Source: Gammaproteobacteria bacterium (GTDB lineage: Bacteria > Pseudomonadota > Gammaproteobacteria > Pseudomonadales > Oleiphilaceae). Taken from it: DNA of 17,446 bases. A program made the translations under genes and the position numbers. A model generated the notes under the pieces. The model saw only the letters and a list, made by a program, of their open reading frames with translations. It was not told where the DNA came from and ran no database searches. The DNA lies in the NCBI GenBank assembly GCA_003695085.1, contig RFIV01000072.1:1-17446 (forward strand), written 5' to 3'. Positions 8,583 through 15,611 of this stretch are shown piece by piece (positions within the stretch are counted from its first letter, which is position 1; every line of letters starts with the position of its first letter).

Positions 8583-9288
8583 CCCGCCCGACGCTGTCCT
8601 CGATCACCGCGTGAATCTCCTCCATGGTGATCTCGCGCTCGACCTTGCCTGCTGCGGGATTGACAACATAGGAGAGCATGGCGTACTCCAGACCAGCCTC
8701 GCGCGCGAGTGCCGCTTCGGGCATGGCCGTCATCCCCACCACGTCGCATCCGTCTCGCTCCATGCGCCGGATTTCTGCGGCAGTTTCCAGACGAGGGCCT
8801 TGCGTAACCCCATACACACCGTCGCCAACAACCTGCACACCGGCCTGCGCGGCCGCAGATATCAGCTTCTGTCTGAGCACATCACTGAAAGGAAAGCTGA
8901 AGTCCACATGGGTGACAGCGTCCAGATCGCCCTCAAAAAATGTCGATGGCCGTCCCCACGTGTAATCAATCAGCTGATCCGGCACGAGGCACACGCCGTT
9001 GGTCATGTCCGCGCGGATACCCCCGACAGCTGTCACGGCAATGATCTGTGTCACGCCCGCCTCCTTGAGGGCGGCAATATTGGCCCGGTAGTTGACCTGA
9101 TGCGGTGGAATGCGATGCGGCCGACCATGTCGCGCAAGGAAAACGACCGGATGACCGTTCAACATGCCTTTTTGCAAAGGGGCACTTGGCAGCCCCCAAC
9201 GGGTTTCAATGTTCAGTTCGGCCAGCTCTGACAGGCCTTCGAGATCCGTCAGTCCGGTTCCACCAATAATTCCGGTGATAGCAGTCAT
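8545..9288 (-). CDS. S-methyl-5'-thioinosine phosphorylase (MTAP/PNP family)
   Basis: A purine-nucleoside phosphorylase of 247 residues. The Pseudomonas aeruginosa protein at the same locus (PA3004) cleaves methylthioinosine to hypoxanthine and methylthioribose-1-phosphate, salvaging methylthioadenosine after its deamination. Visible motifs are the phosphate loop GGTGL (9-13), RHG (53-55), GPRLET (164-169), GMTAMPE (185-191) and YVVNPAAGK (207-215). Ordinary MTAPs have an Asp-containing TDYD motif in the last region; Asn210 with Pro-Ala instead suits a 6-oxopurine. It is the last gene of the psrA run: its ATG overlaps the mscS stop by 4 nt (ATGA). Alternatives are MTAP or a general PNP, which the Asn argues against. 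Confidence 0.85.
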   Translation of the reverse strand: MTAITGIIGGTGLTDLEGLSELAELNIETRWGLPSAPLQKGMLNGHPVVFLARHGRPHRIPPHQVNYRANIAALKEAGVTQIIAVTAVGGIRADMTNGVCLVPDQLIDYTWGRPSTFFEGDLDAVTHVDFSFPFSDVLRQKLISAAAQAGVQVVGDGVYGVTQGPRLETAAEIRRMERDGCDVVGMTAMPEAALAREAGLEYAMLSYVVNPAAGKVEREITMEEIHAVIEDSVGRVRAILSAALAAG

Positions 9289-10397
9289 TGATCTTTCTTC
9301 TGCTCCATGAGCTCAATTCTGACTTGATCAGGCAAATCAATCGTAGTGGTCGGGAAGGCTACATCACCACCTTTTTCCCGAATGATGGACATGATCTTCA
9401 TGAGCACATCCTGCTTGACCTCGTGATACTTCACCCAATTCGTGGCGCGCGTGAAGGTATACACGAAGAAATCCAGCGACGAGGGCCCGAATGCATTGAA
9501 ATTCACAATCAGTGTCTGAGTGGTGTCTATTTCGGGATGCTGTTCGAGCATCTCGCGTACAGCCTGAACAATTTCACCCAACCTGTTGAAATCACAATAA
9601 CGGACACCAATGGTTTCGTAGATCCGTCGGTTCAGCATGCGTGACGGATTCTCGACCGATATGCTCGTGAAGGTGGCATTGGGTACATACAGCGGACGCT
9701 TGTCGAATGTACGAATGCGTGTGAGTCGCCAGCCAATATGCTCCACCGTGCCTTCAATGTTCTTGTCCGGCGACCGAATCCAGTCACCGACCGCAAAGGG
9801 GCGATCCAGATAGATCATCAGCCCGCCAAAGAAATTGGCCAGCAGGTCCTTGGCAGCAAAGCCGACAGCAATGCCACCGATGCCCCCGAAGGCGAGTACG
9901 CCAGAAATGCTGTACCCCATCGACTGCATGACAACCAGCACCGTGGTAATGATCACCGATACGCGCAAGAGCTTGGAGAGGGCCGAAACCGTGGTGGGAT
10001 CCATCGGCTCCTTCATCTTGTCCGGATTGACCAGAATGGTTTCCGCGCCTGAAATGAAGCGCACCAGAAACCAGGCCATCAGTACAATGACACCATAGCG
10101 GCGGACAGGATCAACGATATCGAAGACGTCTGCCTGAGTGACTGACTGGGCAACCTCTGCCGCCCATGACAAGCCCAGCAGCCAGACCAGAACAACCGCC
10201 GGCCTTCGCCCTGCTTCCAGCAGGGTATCGTCCCAGAGGTTTCGTGTCTTCAGCAGCGCAGCAGCAGCCTTGTCGAAGATTCGGCGCAGGACAAATACAG
10301 CAACCAGCGTGAGCAGAACAACGACAAATATCTGCATGATCTTGCTGTCTGCAAGCACCCCCAATCCCAGTTCATGCCCCAGCCTGGACCAATCCAT
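9285..10397 (-). CDS. MscS-family mechanosensitive ion channel
   Basis: A small-conductance mechanosensitive channel of the inner membrane, 370 residues. About five membrane segments are visible (roughly 19-38, 67-85, 101-117, 145-165 and the pore helix 166-195), a layout nearer to YnaI-type channels than to three-segment MscS. The pore helix and start of the beta domain show the hallmark GGIGGIAVGFAAKDLLANFF followed by DRPFAVGDWI. A cytoplasmic mixed alpha/beta domain completes the protein. The start ATG (10395-10397) overlaps the nagZ 3' end by 26 nt and has a GAGAGGG Shine-Dalgarno. It also overlaps MTIP by 4 nt, so it is embedded in the psrA run. Confidence 0.92.
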   Translation of the reverse strand: MDWSRLGHELGLGVLADSKIMQIFVVVLLTLVAVFVLRRIFDKAAAALLKTRNLWDDTLLEAGRRPAVVLVWLLGLSWAAEVAQSVTQADVFDIVDPVRRYGVIVLMAWFLVRFISGAETILVNPDKMKEPMDPTTVSALSKLLRVSVIITTVLVVMQSMGYSISGVLAFGGIGGIAVGFAAKDLLANFFGGLMIYLDRPFAVGDWIRSPDKNIEGTVEHIGWRLTRIRTFDKRPLYVPNATFTSISVENPSRMLNRRIYETIGVRYCDFNRLGEIVQAVREMLEQHPEIDTTQTLIVNFNAFGPSSLDFFVYTFTRATNWVKYHEVKQDVLMKIMSIIREKGGDVAFPTTTIDLPDQVRIELMEQKKDQ

Positions 10398-11409
10398 TCA
10401 GAACCCTCTCCACGTTTTGTTTAAGCACGTCCCAGTCACCCGCCTGTGCGATTCCGACCCGCAGCGTTGCCATGCGCCGCGCCCGGACTTCATCCCACAG
10501 CCGATCACCGTTCTCATCCAATGCCCTGAGCGCCTTGAACACACCGCGGCGATCGTTGCACAGCAGCACTGCATCCGCTCCAGCCTCCAGCGCCCGCAGC
10601 ACACGCTCGCCGGCACTGCCACCGCCGGCCCCCTTCATGGACAGGTCATCGGTCACAATCGGGCCATCGAACCCCCACTGCTCCCGCAGGACCTCGTTGA
10701 TCCAGGTCCTCGAAAATACGGCAGGCTGCGCATCGAATGCCTCTGCACGAACGTGGCTGAGCATCACTCCCGCGCGCGCGCCCCCAGAGAGCACTGCCCT
10801 GAAGGGCTCCAGATCCTGCTCCCAGTCCGCCGGATCACGCTGATCCACCGCTACCGAGTCATGGGTATCCTCGGCTACCCCCCCGTGGCCGGGAAAGTGC
10901 TTGAGTACCGGACACATGCCGGCCAGACTCAAACCCTGCGCAGCCGCCTGAACACACGCGGCCACTTTCTCCGGCTGTGCACCGAAACTTCTTTCAGCGA
11001 TCACGGAATTCAGTCCGCGGTCCAGATCCGCTACGGGCGCCCAGGTCAGATCGAAGCCGAGCTGAGCCAGCTCCTGTCCCATCACCGCATGGACAGCCCG
11101 TATTCGCCCCAGCACGGATTCCGGCGCCTCGTCATAGCCTGTCGCCAGCGTTCGCATGTCCGGAACATTCAGCACGCCCTTTGTCAGTCGGCGCACCCGC
11201 CCGCCTTCCTGATCCACCGTAATCAGCAGGTCGGGGCGAACACTTCGTACCTCACGGATGAGCACCCGACATTGTTCGGCATCCCGGATATTTCGCTGAA
11301 AGAGAATGACGCCGCCCACCCAGGGGTTGAGCAGCAGCGTGCAATCTTCATCGGTCAGTGCCTGACCTTCAATGTCCACCACCAGTGGCCCGCTTACGGG
11401 TCTATCCAT
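10372..11409 (-). CDS. nagZ: Beta-N-acetylhexosaminidase NagZ (GH3)
   Basis: A cytoplasmic glycoside hydrolase of family 3. It removes GlcNAc from 1,6-anhydro-muropeptides during peptidoglycan recycling. The 345-residue product lacks a signal peptide, as expected. It contains VDQEGGRVRRL (65-75), KHFPGHGGVAEDTHDS (170-185; the histidine at 183 belongs to the mobile acid/base dyad) and IVTDDLSMKGA (251-261), where Asp254 is the predicted nucleophile. The ATG at 11407-11409 overlaps the end of the YkuD gene by 16 nt, indicating translational coupling. In organisms with inducible AmpC, NagZ products feed AmpR signalling; no ampC/ampR lies here. Confidence 0.96.
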   Translation of the reverse strand: MDRPVSGPLVVDIEGQALTDEDCTLLLNPWVGGVILFQRNIRDAEQCRVLIREVRSVRPDLLITVDQEGGRVRRLTKGVLNVPDMRTLATGYDEAPESVLGRIRAVHAVMGQELAQLGFDLTWAPVADLDRGLNSVIAERSFGAQPEKVAACVQAAAQGLSLAGMCPVLKHFPGHGGVAEDTHDSVAVDQRDPADWEQDLEPFRAVLSGGARAGVMLSHVRAEAFDAQPAVFSRTWINEVLREQWGFDGPIVTDDLSMKGAGGGSAGERVLRALEAGADAVLLCNDRRGVFKALRALDENGDRLWDEVRARRMATLRVGIAQAGDWDVLKQNVERVLNGLVQAGA

Positions 11410-11894
11410 ACCTGTGTCCCTGCCGGTGCATCAGCCCACAGCCTGAGCAAATCAGCATTGTGCATGCGAATACATCCGTGCGATCTCGGTTCCCCCATGG
11501 GCTCAATCGCCGGTGTGCCATGAATGTAGATGTAACGGCGCATGGTATCACGATCACCAAGACGATTGACGCCCCTCTCAAGCCCGCACAACCAGAATAT
11601 GCGAGACAGGATCCAGTCCCGCCCGGGCTGACTGACATGCTTGTCGGGCGTCCAGATCTCGCCTGTCCAGCGACGTCCTGCCAGCACCGCATTCTCGGGC
11701 AACCCTTCCCCGATTCGGGCGCGTATGTAATGCCGTCCTCTGGGTGTACAACCGCTGCCGGACATCTCACCAGGCCCGTTGCGTGCCGTCGACACGGGCG
11801 CGCTCCAGCATGGGCGCTCGTACCTGAACAGCGTAAGCTGCTGTTGGCCAATGGAAATGCGGATAAGCCGCTCGCTTTCTGGAATAACAGACAT
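11394..11894 (-). CDS. YkuD-domain protein without signal peptide (putative cytoplasmic L,D-carboxypeptidase or L,D-transpeptidase)
   Basis: A 166-residue YkuD-family cysteine enzyme. The catalytic signature is complete: His125 in IYIHGTP, then SHGCIRM with nucleophile Cys141. From the chosen ATG (11892-11894) the protein starts MSVIPESERLIRIS, and no signal peptide or membrane segment is visible. An in-frame extension to 12074 overlaps psrA, has no good secretion signal and is probably not translated. Periplasmic L,D-transpeptidases normally carry a signal. Acinetobacter ElsL is a described signal-less YkuD protein that acts as a cytoplasmic L,D-carboxypeptidase in wall recycling. Coupling to nagZ (16-nt overlap) favours that role here. 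The start has no clear Shine-Dalgarno, so its exact position is less certain than the family. Confidence 0.85.
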   Translation of the reverse strand: MSVIPESERLIRISIGQQQLTLFRYERPCWSAPVSTARNGPGEMSGSGCTPRGRHYIRARIGEGLPENAVLAGRRWTGEIWTPDKHVSQPGRDWILSRIFWLCGLERGVNRLGDRDTMRRYIYIHGTPAIEPMGEPRSHGCIRMHNADLLRLWADAPAGTQVWIDP

Positions 11895-11931
11895 GAGCGG
11901 AAGTGTACTCGAGGACCCGGAGAGAGGAAAG

Positions 11932-12615
11932 TCAGCGGGGGGCCTTGGCCCCGGATTCCGATCCAGCGCCACCAAGAGCCGGATGCACAGGGGCACGAAG
12001 GCCTGCCGCGACAAAGGGAACCAGACGCTGGGCAATCTCATGGACAGAGGTCGATACACCGAGACTGTTTTCAAGAATGCTGTCCAGTGCCTGATAGGAC
12101 GACATGGTAAAGGCCGTTGCCCCGAGCATGAACTGCATGCGCCAGAAACGCTCGACCTGATCCAGCTCCGGTGTTGCCTCCTTGATCAGCTTCATGAACA
12201 GGCGAAATTCGTCTGCATACTGCTGTTCCACGTATTTGCGCAGGTGCCCCTGCGATTGCGTATACGCCAAGCCCAGCAGGCGCATGAACCGTGCCAGTGC
12301 CTCCTGCCCCCTGCCCGGCGCCGCATCAAGAATGGACGAGGTCACAACGTACAGCAGTTCTTCCAGCCCGACGACGCCATCCTGCTTGTCACGCGCTTCC
12401 AGGCGTGCACGAAGGCTGCGGGTAAAGGGATTGAGAAAGCGCGAAAAAACCGCCTGAATCAGCGCATTCTTGGAGCCAAAGTGATAGTTGACCGCAGCGA
12501 GGTTGACTCCCGCCTTGCTGGTAATCTGTCGCAGGGATGTCTCGGAAAAACCACGTTCCGCGAAAAGCTCTTCCGCCGCATCCAGAATGCGGTCTACCGT
12601 ATCAGACTGGGCCAT
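11932..12615 (-). CDS. psrA: TetR-family fatty-acid-responsive regulator PsrA
   Basis: A DNA-binding repressor/activator of 227 residues. In Pseudomonas, PsrA responds to long-chain fatty acids, controls beta-oxidation genes and rpoS, and represses itself. The N-terminus MAQSDTVDRILDAAEELFAERGF and the helix-turn-helix (about 25-52, ending VNYHFGSKNALIQAVFSRF) match Pseudomonas PsrA closely, and ligand-domain segments LGLAYTQSQGHLRKY and FWRMQFMLGA are also shared. The C-terminal tail is divergent. Two operators of the known PsrA type overlap its promoter. The stop is 37 nt before the YkuD start, with no terminator between, so psrA probably heads the five-gene run. Confidence 0.94.
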   Translation of the reverse strand: MAQSDTVDRILDAAEELFAERGFSETSLRQITSKAGVNLAAVNYHFGSKNALIQAVFSRFLNPFTRSLRARLEARDKQDGVVGLEELLYVVTSSILDAAPGRGQEALARFMRLLGLAYTQSQGHLRKYVEQQYADEFRLFMKLIKEATPELDQVERFWRMQFMLGATAFTMSSYQALDSILENSLGVSTSVHEIAQRLVPFVAAGLRAPVHPALGGAGSESGAKAPR

Positions 12616-12633
12616 GAGTTAGAGAGTCTGTTC

Positions 12634-12647
12634 CAAACACTTGTTTG
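12634..12647. promoter_or_regulatory. PsrA-type operator 1
   Basis: CAAAC-ACTT-GTTTG fits the published Pseudomonas PsrA motif (G/C)AAAC-N2-4-GTTT(G/C). It covers the predicted psrA transcription start. It shares one base with operator 2, so the pair forms a 13-bp-spaced tandem. Confidence 0.8.
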
Positions 12648-12660
12648 AAACATACGTTTG
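12647..12660. promoter_or_regulatory. PsrA-type operator 2
   Basis: GAAAC-ATAC-GTTTG is a second match to the PsrA motif and covers the predicted -10 hexamer. Binding here should block RNA polymerase, consistent with autorepression. A lone half-site (GTTTG, 12685-12689) lies upstream of the -35. Confidence 0.75.
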
Positions 12661-12677
12661 GTCGCTCTCAATGTCAA
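12649..12677 (-). promoter_or_regulatory. Predicted sigma70 promoter of psrA and downstream genes
   Basis: The minus strand reads a perfect -35 TTGACA (12672-12677), 17 bp, then TATGTT (12649-12654; 4 of 6). Transcription would start near 12642. No other promoter was seen between here and the MTIP gene, so this one may drive psrA, YkuD, nagZ, mscS and MTIP. Confidence 0.75.
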
Positions 12678-12703
12678 GTCACACGTTTGAACGGCGGCAA
12701 GAG

Positions 12704-12727
12704 AAGGCCCGCTCTCTGGCGGGCCTT
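12704..12727 (-). terminator. Probable terminator after amt
   Basis: A 9-bp perfect stem (AAGGCCCGC / GCGGGCCTT) with a 6-nt loop lies about 30 nt past the amt stop. The following minus-strand sequence is only moderately T-rich (CTCTTG), so termination may be imperfect. It is the only stem between amt and psrA. Confidence 0.6.
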
Positions 12728-12757
12728 TCGCTTTGCATGCATTCCGGGAACGGGACT

Positions 12758-13975
12758 TCAGGCATTTTCGAAGTTGGTGGATTCAATCCGATGAATGGCC
12801 AGATCGGCTCCGCGATACTCCTCTTCTTCATCCAGGCGCAAGCCGCCGGCAATCTTCGCCACCACGCCATATGCCAACAGCCCCCCGACCAGCGCGACAG
12901 AAACACCGGTCAATGTCCCTACAACCTGGGCCATCAGACTGACTCCGCCCAGTCCACCGAGGGATTCGCTGCCAAAGATGCCCGCGGCAATCCCGCCCCA
13001 CATGCCGCACAGACCGTGCAGCGGCCAGACGCCCAGAACATCATCGATCTTGCGCAGCGAGTTTTGCATCCAGCTGAAAAGATAGACAAACAGAGCGCCT
13101 GCAATTCCTCCCGTAATCAACGCACCCACAGGATGCATGATGTCCGATCCGGCGCACACCGCTACCAGCCCGGCCAACGGACCGTTATGAATGAAGCCGG
13201 GGTCATTGCGCCCGGCAATCAGCGCGACCAGGGTGCCCCCGACCATCGCCATCAGGCTGTTGACGGCTACCAGTCCGGAAATGCCTTCCACCTGCTGGGC
13301 CGACATCACGTTGAAACCAAACCAGCCGACAATGAGAATCCAGGAACCCAGCGAGAGGAACGGAATGCTTGAGGGGACGAAAGCCACGACCTTGCCCCCG
13401 CGGAAGCGTCCGGTCCGTGGGCCGAGCAGGAACACAGCCGCGAAGGCAATCCAGCCTCCGACTGCATGAACAACCACAGAACCGGCAAAATCATGAAATC
13501 CGGCACCGAACTGGCCTTCCAGCCAGGACTGAAACCCATAGTTGCCGTTCCAGATCATGCCTTCGAAAAAGGGGTACACCAGCGCCACGCAAAGCGCAGA
13601 CCCAACGAGCATGGGATAGAACCGAGCACGCTCGGCAATGCCACCGGACACAATGGCTGGCACTGCCGCAGCAAAGGTAAGCAGGAAGAAAAACTTGATC
13701 AGCTCATATCCGTTATTGGCCGAGAGCGCTTCGGCGCTTCTGAAAAAGTCCACACCATAGGCCAGCTGATAGCCGATGAAGAAGTAGGCCAGAGTCGATG
13801 TGCCAAACTCTGTGAGAATCTTGACCAGCGCATTCACCTGATTCTTGTGGCGAACCGTGCCCACCTCCAGAAATGCAAAGCCGGCGTGCATCGCAAGTAC
13901 CATGATGGCACCCAACAAGACAAACAAGCTGTCGACACCCGATGCAAGGGCCTGGACGGTGATACTCTGTTCCAC
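12758..13975 (-). CDS. amt: Ammonium transporter, Amt/AmtB family
   Basis: An inner-membrane ammonium transporter of 405 residues with about eleven hydrophobic helices. Key residues by comparison with E. coli AmtB are present: the structural Asp162 and first pore histidine His170 in DFAGSVVVHAVGG, the second pore histidine His320 in WPLHGLCGMWGG, a gate phenylalanine in LLTFAA (about 101), and GWFGFN (217-222). No cleavable signal peptide is obvious, unlike E. coli AmtB. The C-tail keeps the acidic DEEEEYRGADLAIHR pattern near the P-II docking region. The start is GTG (13973-13975) with a GAGAGG Shine-Dalgarno 7 nt away. No glnK is adjacent on either side. Upstream DNA has sigma54- and NtrC-type sites, implying induction by nitrogen limitation. 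Confidence 0.95.
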   Translation of the reverse strand: MEQSITVQALASGVDSLFVLLGAIMVLAMHAGFAFLEVGTVRHKNQVNALVKILTEFGTSTLAYFFIGYQLAYGVDFFRSAEALSANNGYELIKFFFLLTFAAAVPAIVSGGIAERARFYPMLVGSALCVALVYPFFEGMIWNGNYGFQSWLEGQFGAGFHDFAGSVVVHAVGGWIAFAAVFLLGPRTGRFRGGKVVAFVPSSIPFLSLGSWILIVGWFGFNVMSAQQVEGISGLVAVNSLMAMVGGTLVALIAGRNDPGFIHNGPLAGLVAVCAGSDIMHPVGALITGGIAGALFVYLFSWMQNSLRKIDDVLGVWPLHGLCGMWGGIAAGIFGSESLGGLGGVSLMAQVVGTLTGVSVALVGGLLAYGVVAKIAGGLRLDEEEEYRGADLAIHRIESTNFENA

Positions 13976-14024
13976 GTGACGTCCTCTCTTCTGTTAGATT
14001 GAGTGATGATTGCACCACCACGAA

Positions 14025-14041
14025 GCACAAGACGCACCACA
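14025..14041 (-). promoter_or_regulatory. Putative sigma54 (-24/-12) promoter of amt
   Basis: The minus strand reads TGGTGCG-TCTT-GTGCT, 9 of 12 to the RpoN consensus TGGCACG-N4-TTGCW. It has the invariant GG (14037-14038) and GC (14025-14026) at exactly 10 bp spacing. The start would be near 14013, about 38 nt before amt. No convincing sigma70 promoter was seen in this gap. Confidence 0.6.
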
Positions 14042-14115
14042 ATCATGCATACCCTTTAAAATCGGCAAGTTACAGTTAATTTATGGAGAATTCGGCAGAC
14101 AGACACGAGCCTGAT

Positions 14116-14132
14116 TGCACCTTTGAGGTGCG
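14116..14132. promoter_or_regulatory. NtrC-type enhancer site A
   Basis: TGCACC-TTTGA-GGTGCG is a dyad in the NtrC (NRI) pattern TGCACY-N5-RGTGCA. It is centred about 111 bp upstream of the inferred amt start. Confidence 0.7.
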
Positions 14133-14146
14133 TGGATAGCGGTCAA

Positions 14147-14163
14147 TGCACCATTATGGTGCC
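14147..14163. promoter_or_regulatory. NtrC-type enhancer site B
   Basis: TGCACC-ATTAT-GGTGCC is a second NtrC-type dyad, centred 31 bp (about three helical turns) from site A and about 142 bp upstream of the inferred amt start. It overlaps the last codons and stop of the macrodomain gene. The pair recalls the two high-affinity NtrC sites of E. coli glnAp2. Confidence 0.7.
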
Positions 14164-14696
14164 CGATTGAGATGTGCCACGGCCTCAAGCGCACGCTCAT
14201 AGTGCGCGCGTGCCGCCGCATCATAAAGGCAGAATATGACTGTTCTGGGAAATGTCTGGCCGGCAAGCCCTTCCGCTACGGTGTCCACTGCCAGGCGCGC
14301 GGCCTTGTCCATGGGATACCCGTATATCCCGCAACTGATGGCAGGGATGGCCACGGACGTCAACCGGTGCGCCTCACACAGGCTGAGTATATTGCGGTAG
14401 CAGCGGGCAAGCGCTTCGGGCTCTCCCGCGTCTCCGCCGCGCCATATGGGGCCGACGGCGTGAATGACATACCGCGCAGGCAGGTTGAACCCGGGCGTCA
14501 GGCGTGCTTCGCCCGTCGGGCAAGGCCCCGCCTCCCGGCAGGCTGCCTCCAGCTCGCGACCGGCAGCCTGAAAAATGGCCCCACAAACTCCGCCCCCCGG
14601 CCTTAGCAATGGATTGGCAGCGTTGACAATGGCATCCACATCCAGGGTTGTTATATCGCCCGTATGCAGCTGAATCCGATCAGTCTGCGGATCCAT
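14154..14696 (-). CDS. YmdB-like macrodomain protein (O-acetyl-ADP-ribose deacetylase family)
   Basis: A single macrodomain of 180 residues. The family binds ADP-ribose and in E. coli YmdB hydrolyses O-acetyl-ADP-ribose; relatives remove ADP-ribose from proteins. It aligns along its full length with YmdB: GDIT (13-16), VNAANP (24-29), GGGVCGAI (34-41), CPTGEA (59-64), HAVGPIWRGG (79-88) and PAISCGIYGYP (118-128). The aspartate after GGGV in YmdB (Asp35) is cysteine here (Cys38), which may alter catalysis. I chose the ATG at 14694-14696 because YmdB begins there and the longer frame lies inside the upstream gene. It overlaps that gene by 17 nt, indicating coupling. Confidence 0.92.
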   Translation of the reverse strand: MDPQTDRIQLHTGDITTLDVDAIVNAANPLLRPGGGVCGAIFQAAGRELEAACREAGPCPTGEARLTPGFNLPARYVIHAVGPIWRGGDAGEPEALARCYRNILSLCEAHRLTSVAIPAISCGIYGYPMDKAARLAVDTVAEGLAGQTFPRTVIFCLYDAAARAHYERALEAVAHLNRAP

Positions 14697-15588
14697 GCTC
14701 CAGCTCCCGGATTTCCTCACTGAGGGCCTGAAGCGCATCTTCCAGCCGATCCATGGCCTTGCGGGCTTCCAGCATGTATTCAAGGTACAAGCGAAATGCA
14801 GCGGCGCTCTCCACGGCACGCAGCAACAAGCGCTTTCGACTCAGTGTGACCAGCCTGCGGTAGCGGGGGCTGGCCAGACGCTCATTCCAGGGCACAAGCG
14901 CCTGACACATCCAGGCCAGCGGCTCCCGGGTTTCCAGCGCCTTGAGATGACCGAGCGCTCGCAGTTCCAGAGACTTGCGCAGCAGCCGCAACTCCTCATA
15001 GGTAGGAGCGGCCGAAAACAAACGCCGAACGGGCGGCACCCATGTGAGGGCGGCACCCACAAACACCGCAAAGCCGGTGCCCGCCACCCAGGCGGGGGCG
15101 AATCCCATCCAGCCGATGAGAAATACCGCCAGGCCCAGGAGCAGCGTCAGCAACCACAGGTCTCGCTTGCGCTTGGCGATCAGCATGTTGGCATTATCCG
15201 GATATTCGCGCATGGCCAGCAAGTCGTCATTGACCGCTTCCAGTGCATCCCTCAGGCGAAGAATTTCCAGCCACTGCCTGCGCTGACTCTTCAATTCGGC
15301 CAACCGTGCCTGTTTCGCCTCGTGAGACACTGTCTGCCCCGCTTCAGCGGGTGCGGGCTCCGGCGCCCGCTTCGGCCTGGGCACAGTCGGCACTTTTGCA
15401 GGATGCACCGCGCTACCAGCCGACCCACCCCCCTGCGCAGGCCGGGGAGTCAGGGATGCCCGGCGCTCTCGCCGGCTCTGTTCCAGTGACTCGCGGATCG
15501 GATCGCGATCCCCCAGCTCACCTCTTGCTGCCGCACGCAAAGTCTGAGCATCGAGCTTGAGGTTGTTTCCATGATGAACTTTCGCCAT
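14680..15588 (-). CDS. Unknown coiled-coil protein with a central membrane hairpin
   Basis: I do not recognise this 302-residue protein. Visible parts are a basic, polar N-terminus with KLDAQTLRAAARGELGDRDPIRESLEQSRRER (11-42); a flexible Pro/Ala-rich linker (about 47-86); a charged helix, probably coiled coil (about 90-130); two adjacent membrane segments (about 145-165 and 168-186) joined by a short turn; and a long, charged, helical C-terminal region (195-302) ending in an acidic coiled coil. Both ends would lie on the same side of the inner membrane. The ATG at 15586-15588 is chosen; an ATG seven codons upstream (15609) is possible. It has its own promoter and overlaps the macrodomain gene by 17 nt. 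Confidence 0.75.
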   Translation of the reverse strand: MAKVHHGNNLKLDAQTLRAAARGELGDRDPIRESLEQSRRERRASLTPRPAQGGGSAGSAVHPAKVPTVPRPKRAPEPAPAEAGQTVSHEAKQARLAELKSQRRQWLEILRLRDALEAVNDDLLAMREYPDNANMLIAKRKRDLWLLTLLLGLAVFLIGWMGFAPAWVAGTGFAVFVGAALTWVPPVRRLFSAAPTYEELRLLRKSLELRALGHLKALETREPLAWMCQALVPWNERLASPRYRRLVTLSRKRLLLRAVESAAAFRLYLEYMLEARKAMDRLEDALQALSEEIRELEHGSAD

Positions 15589-15611
15589 GATACGGTTCAC
15601 TCCGTTCATGA

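Noticed and set aside
10138..11523. Plus-strand open frame of 461 codons opposite nagZ and mscS
   Set aside because: It lies antisense to two firmly identified genes; the translation is rich in His, Arg, Pro and Gln without any family likeness.
11895..12074. N-terminal extension of the YkuD protein to 12074
   Set aside because: It would overlap psrA by about 140 nt, and the added sequence is Arg/Pro-rich without a convincing signal peptide.
12661..12690. Third PsrA operator at 12685-12689
   Set aside because: Only one half-site (GTTTG) is present; the partner half does not match.
12641..13372. Plus-strand open frame opposite amt
   Set aside because: Antisense to the amt gene, whose pore residues are all intact; low-complexity His/Arg/Gln-rich translation.
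14116..14163. Two short hairpins read as terminators of the macrodomain gene
   Set aside because: Neither stem is followed by a T-tract. Their shared TGCACC-N5-GGTGC pattern and 31-bp spacing fit NtrC sites better.
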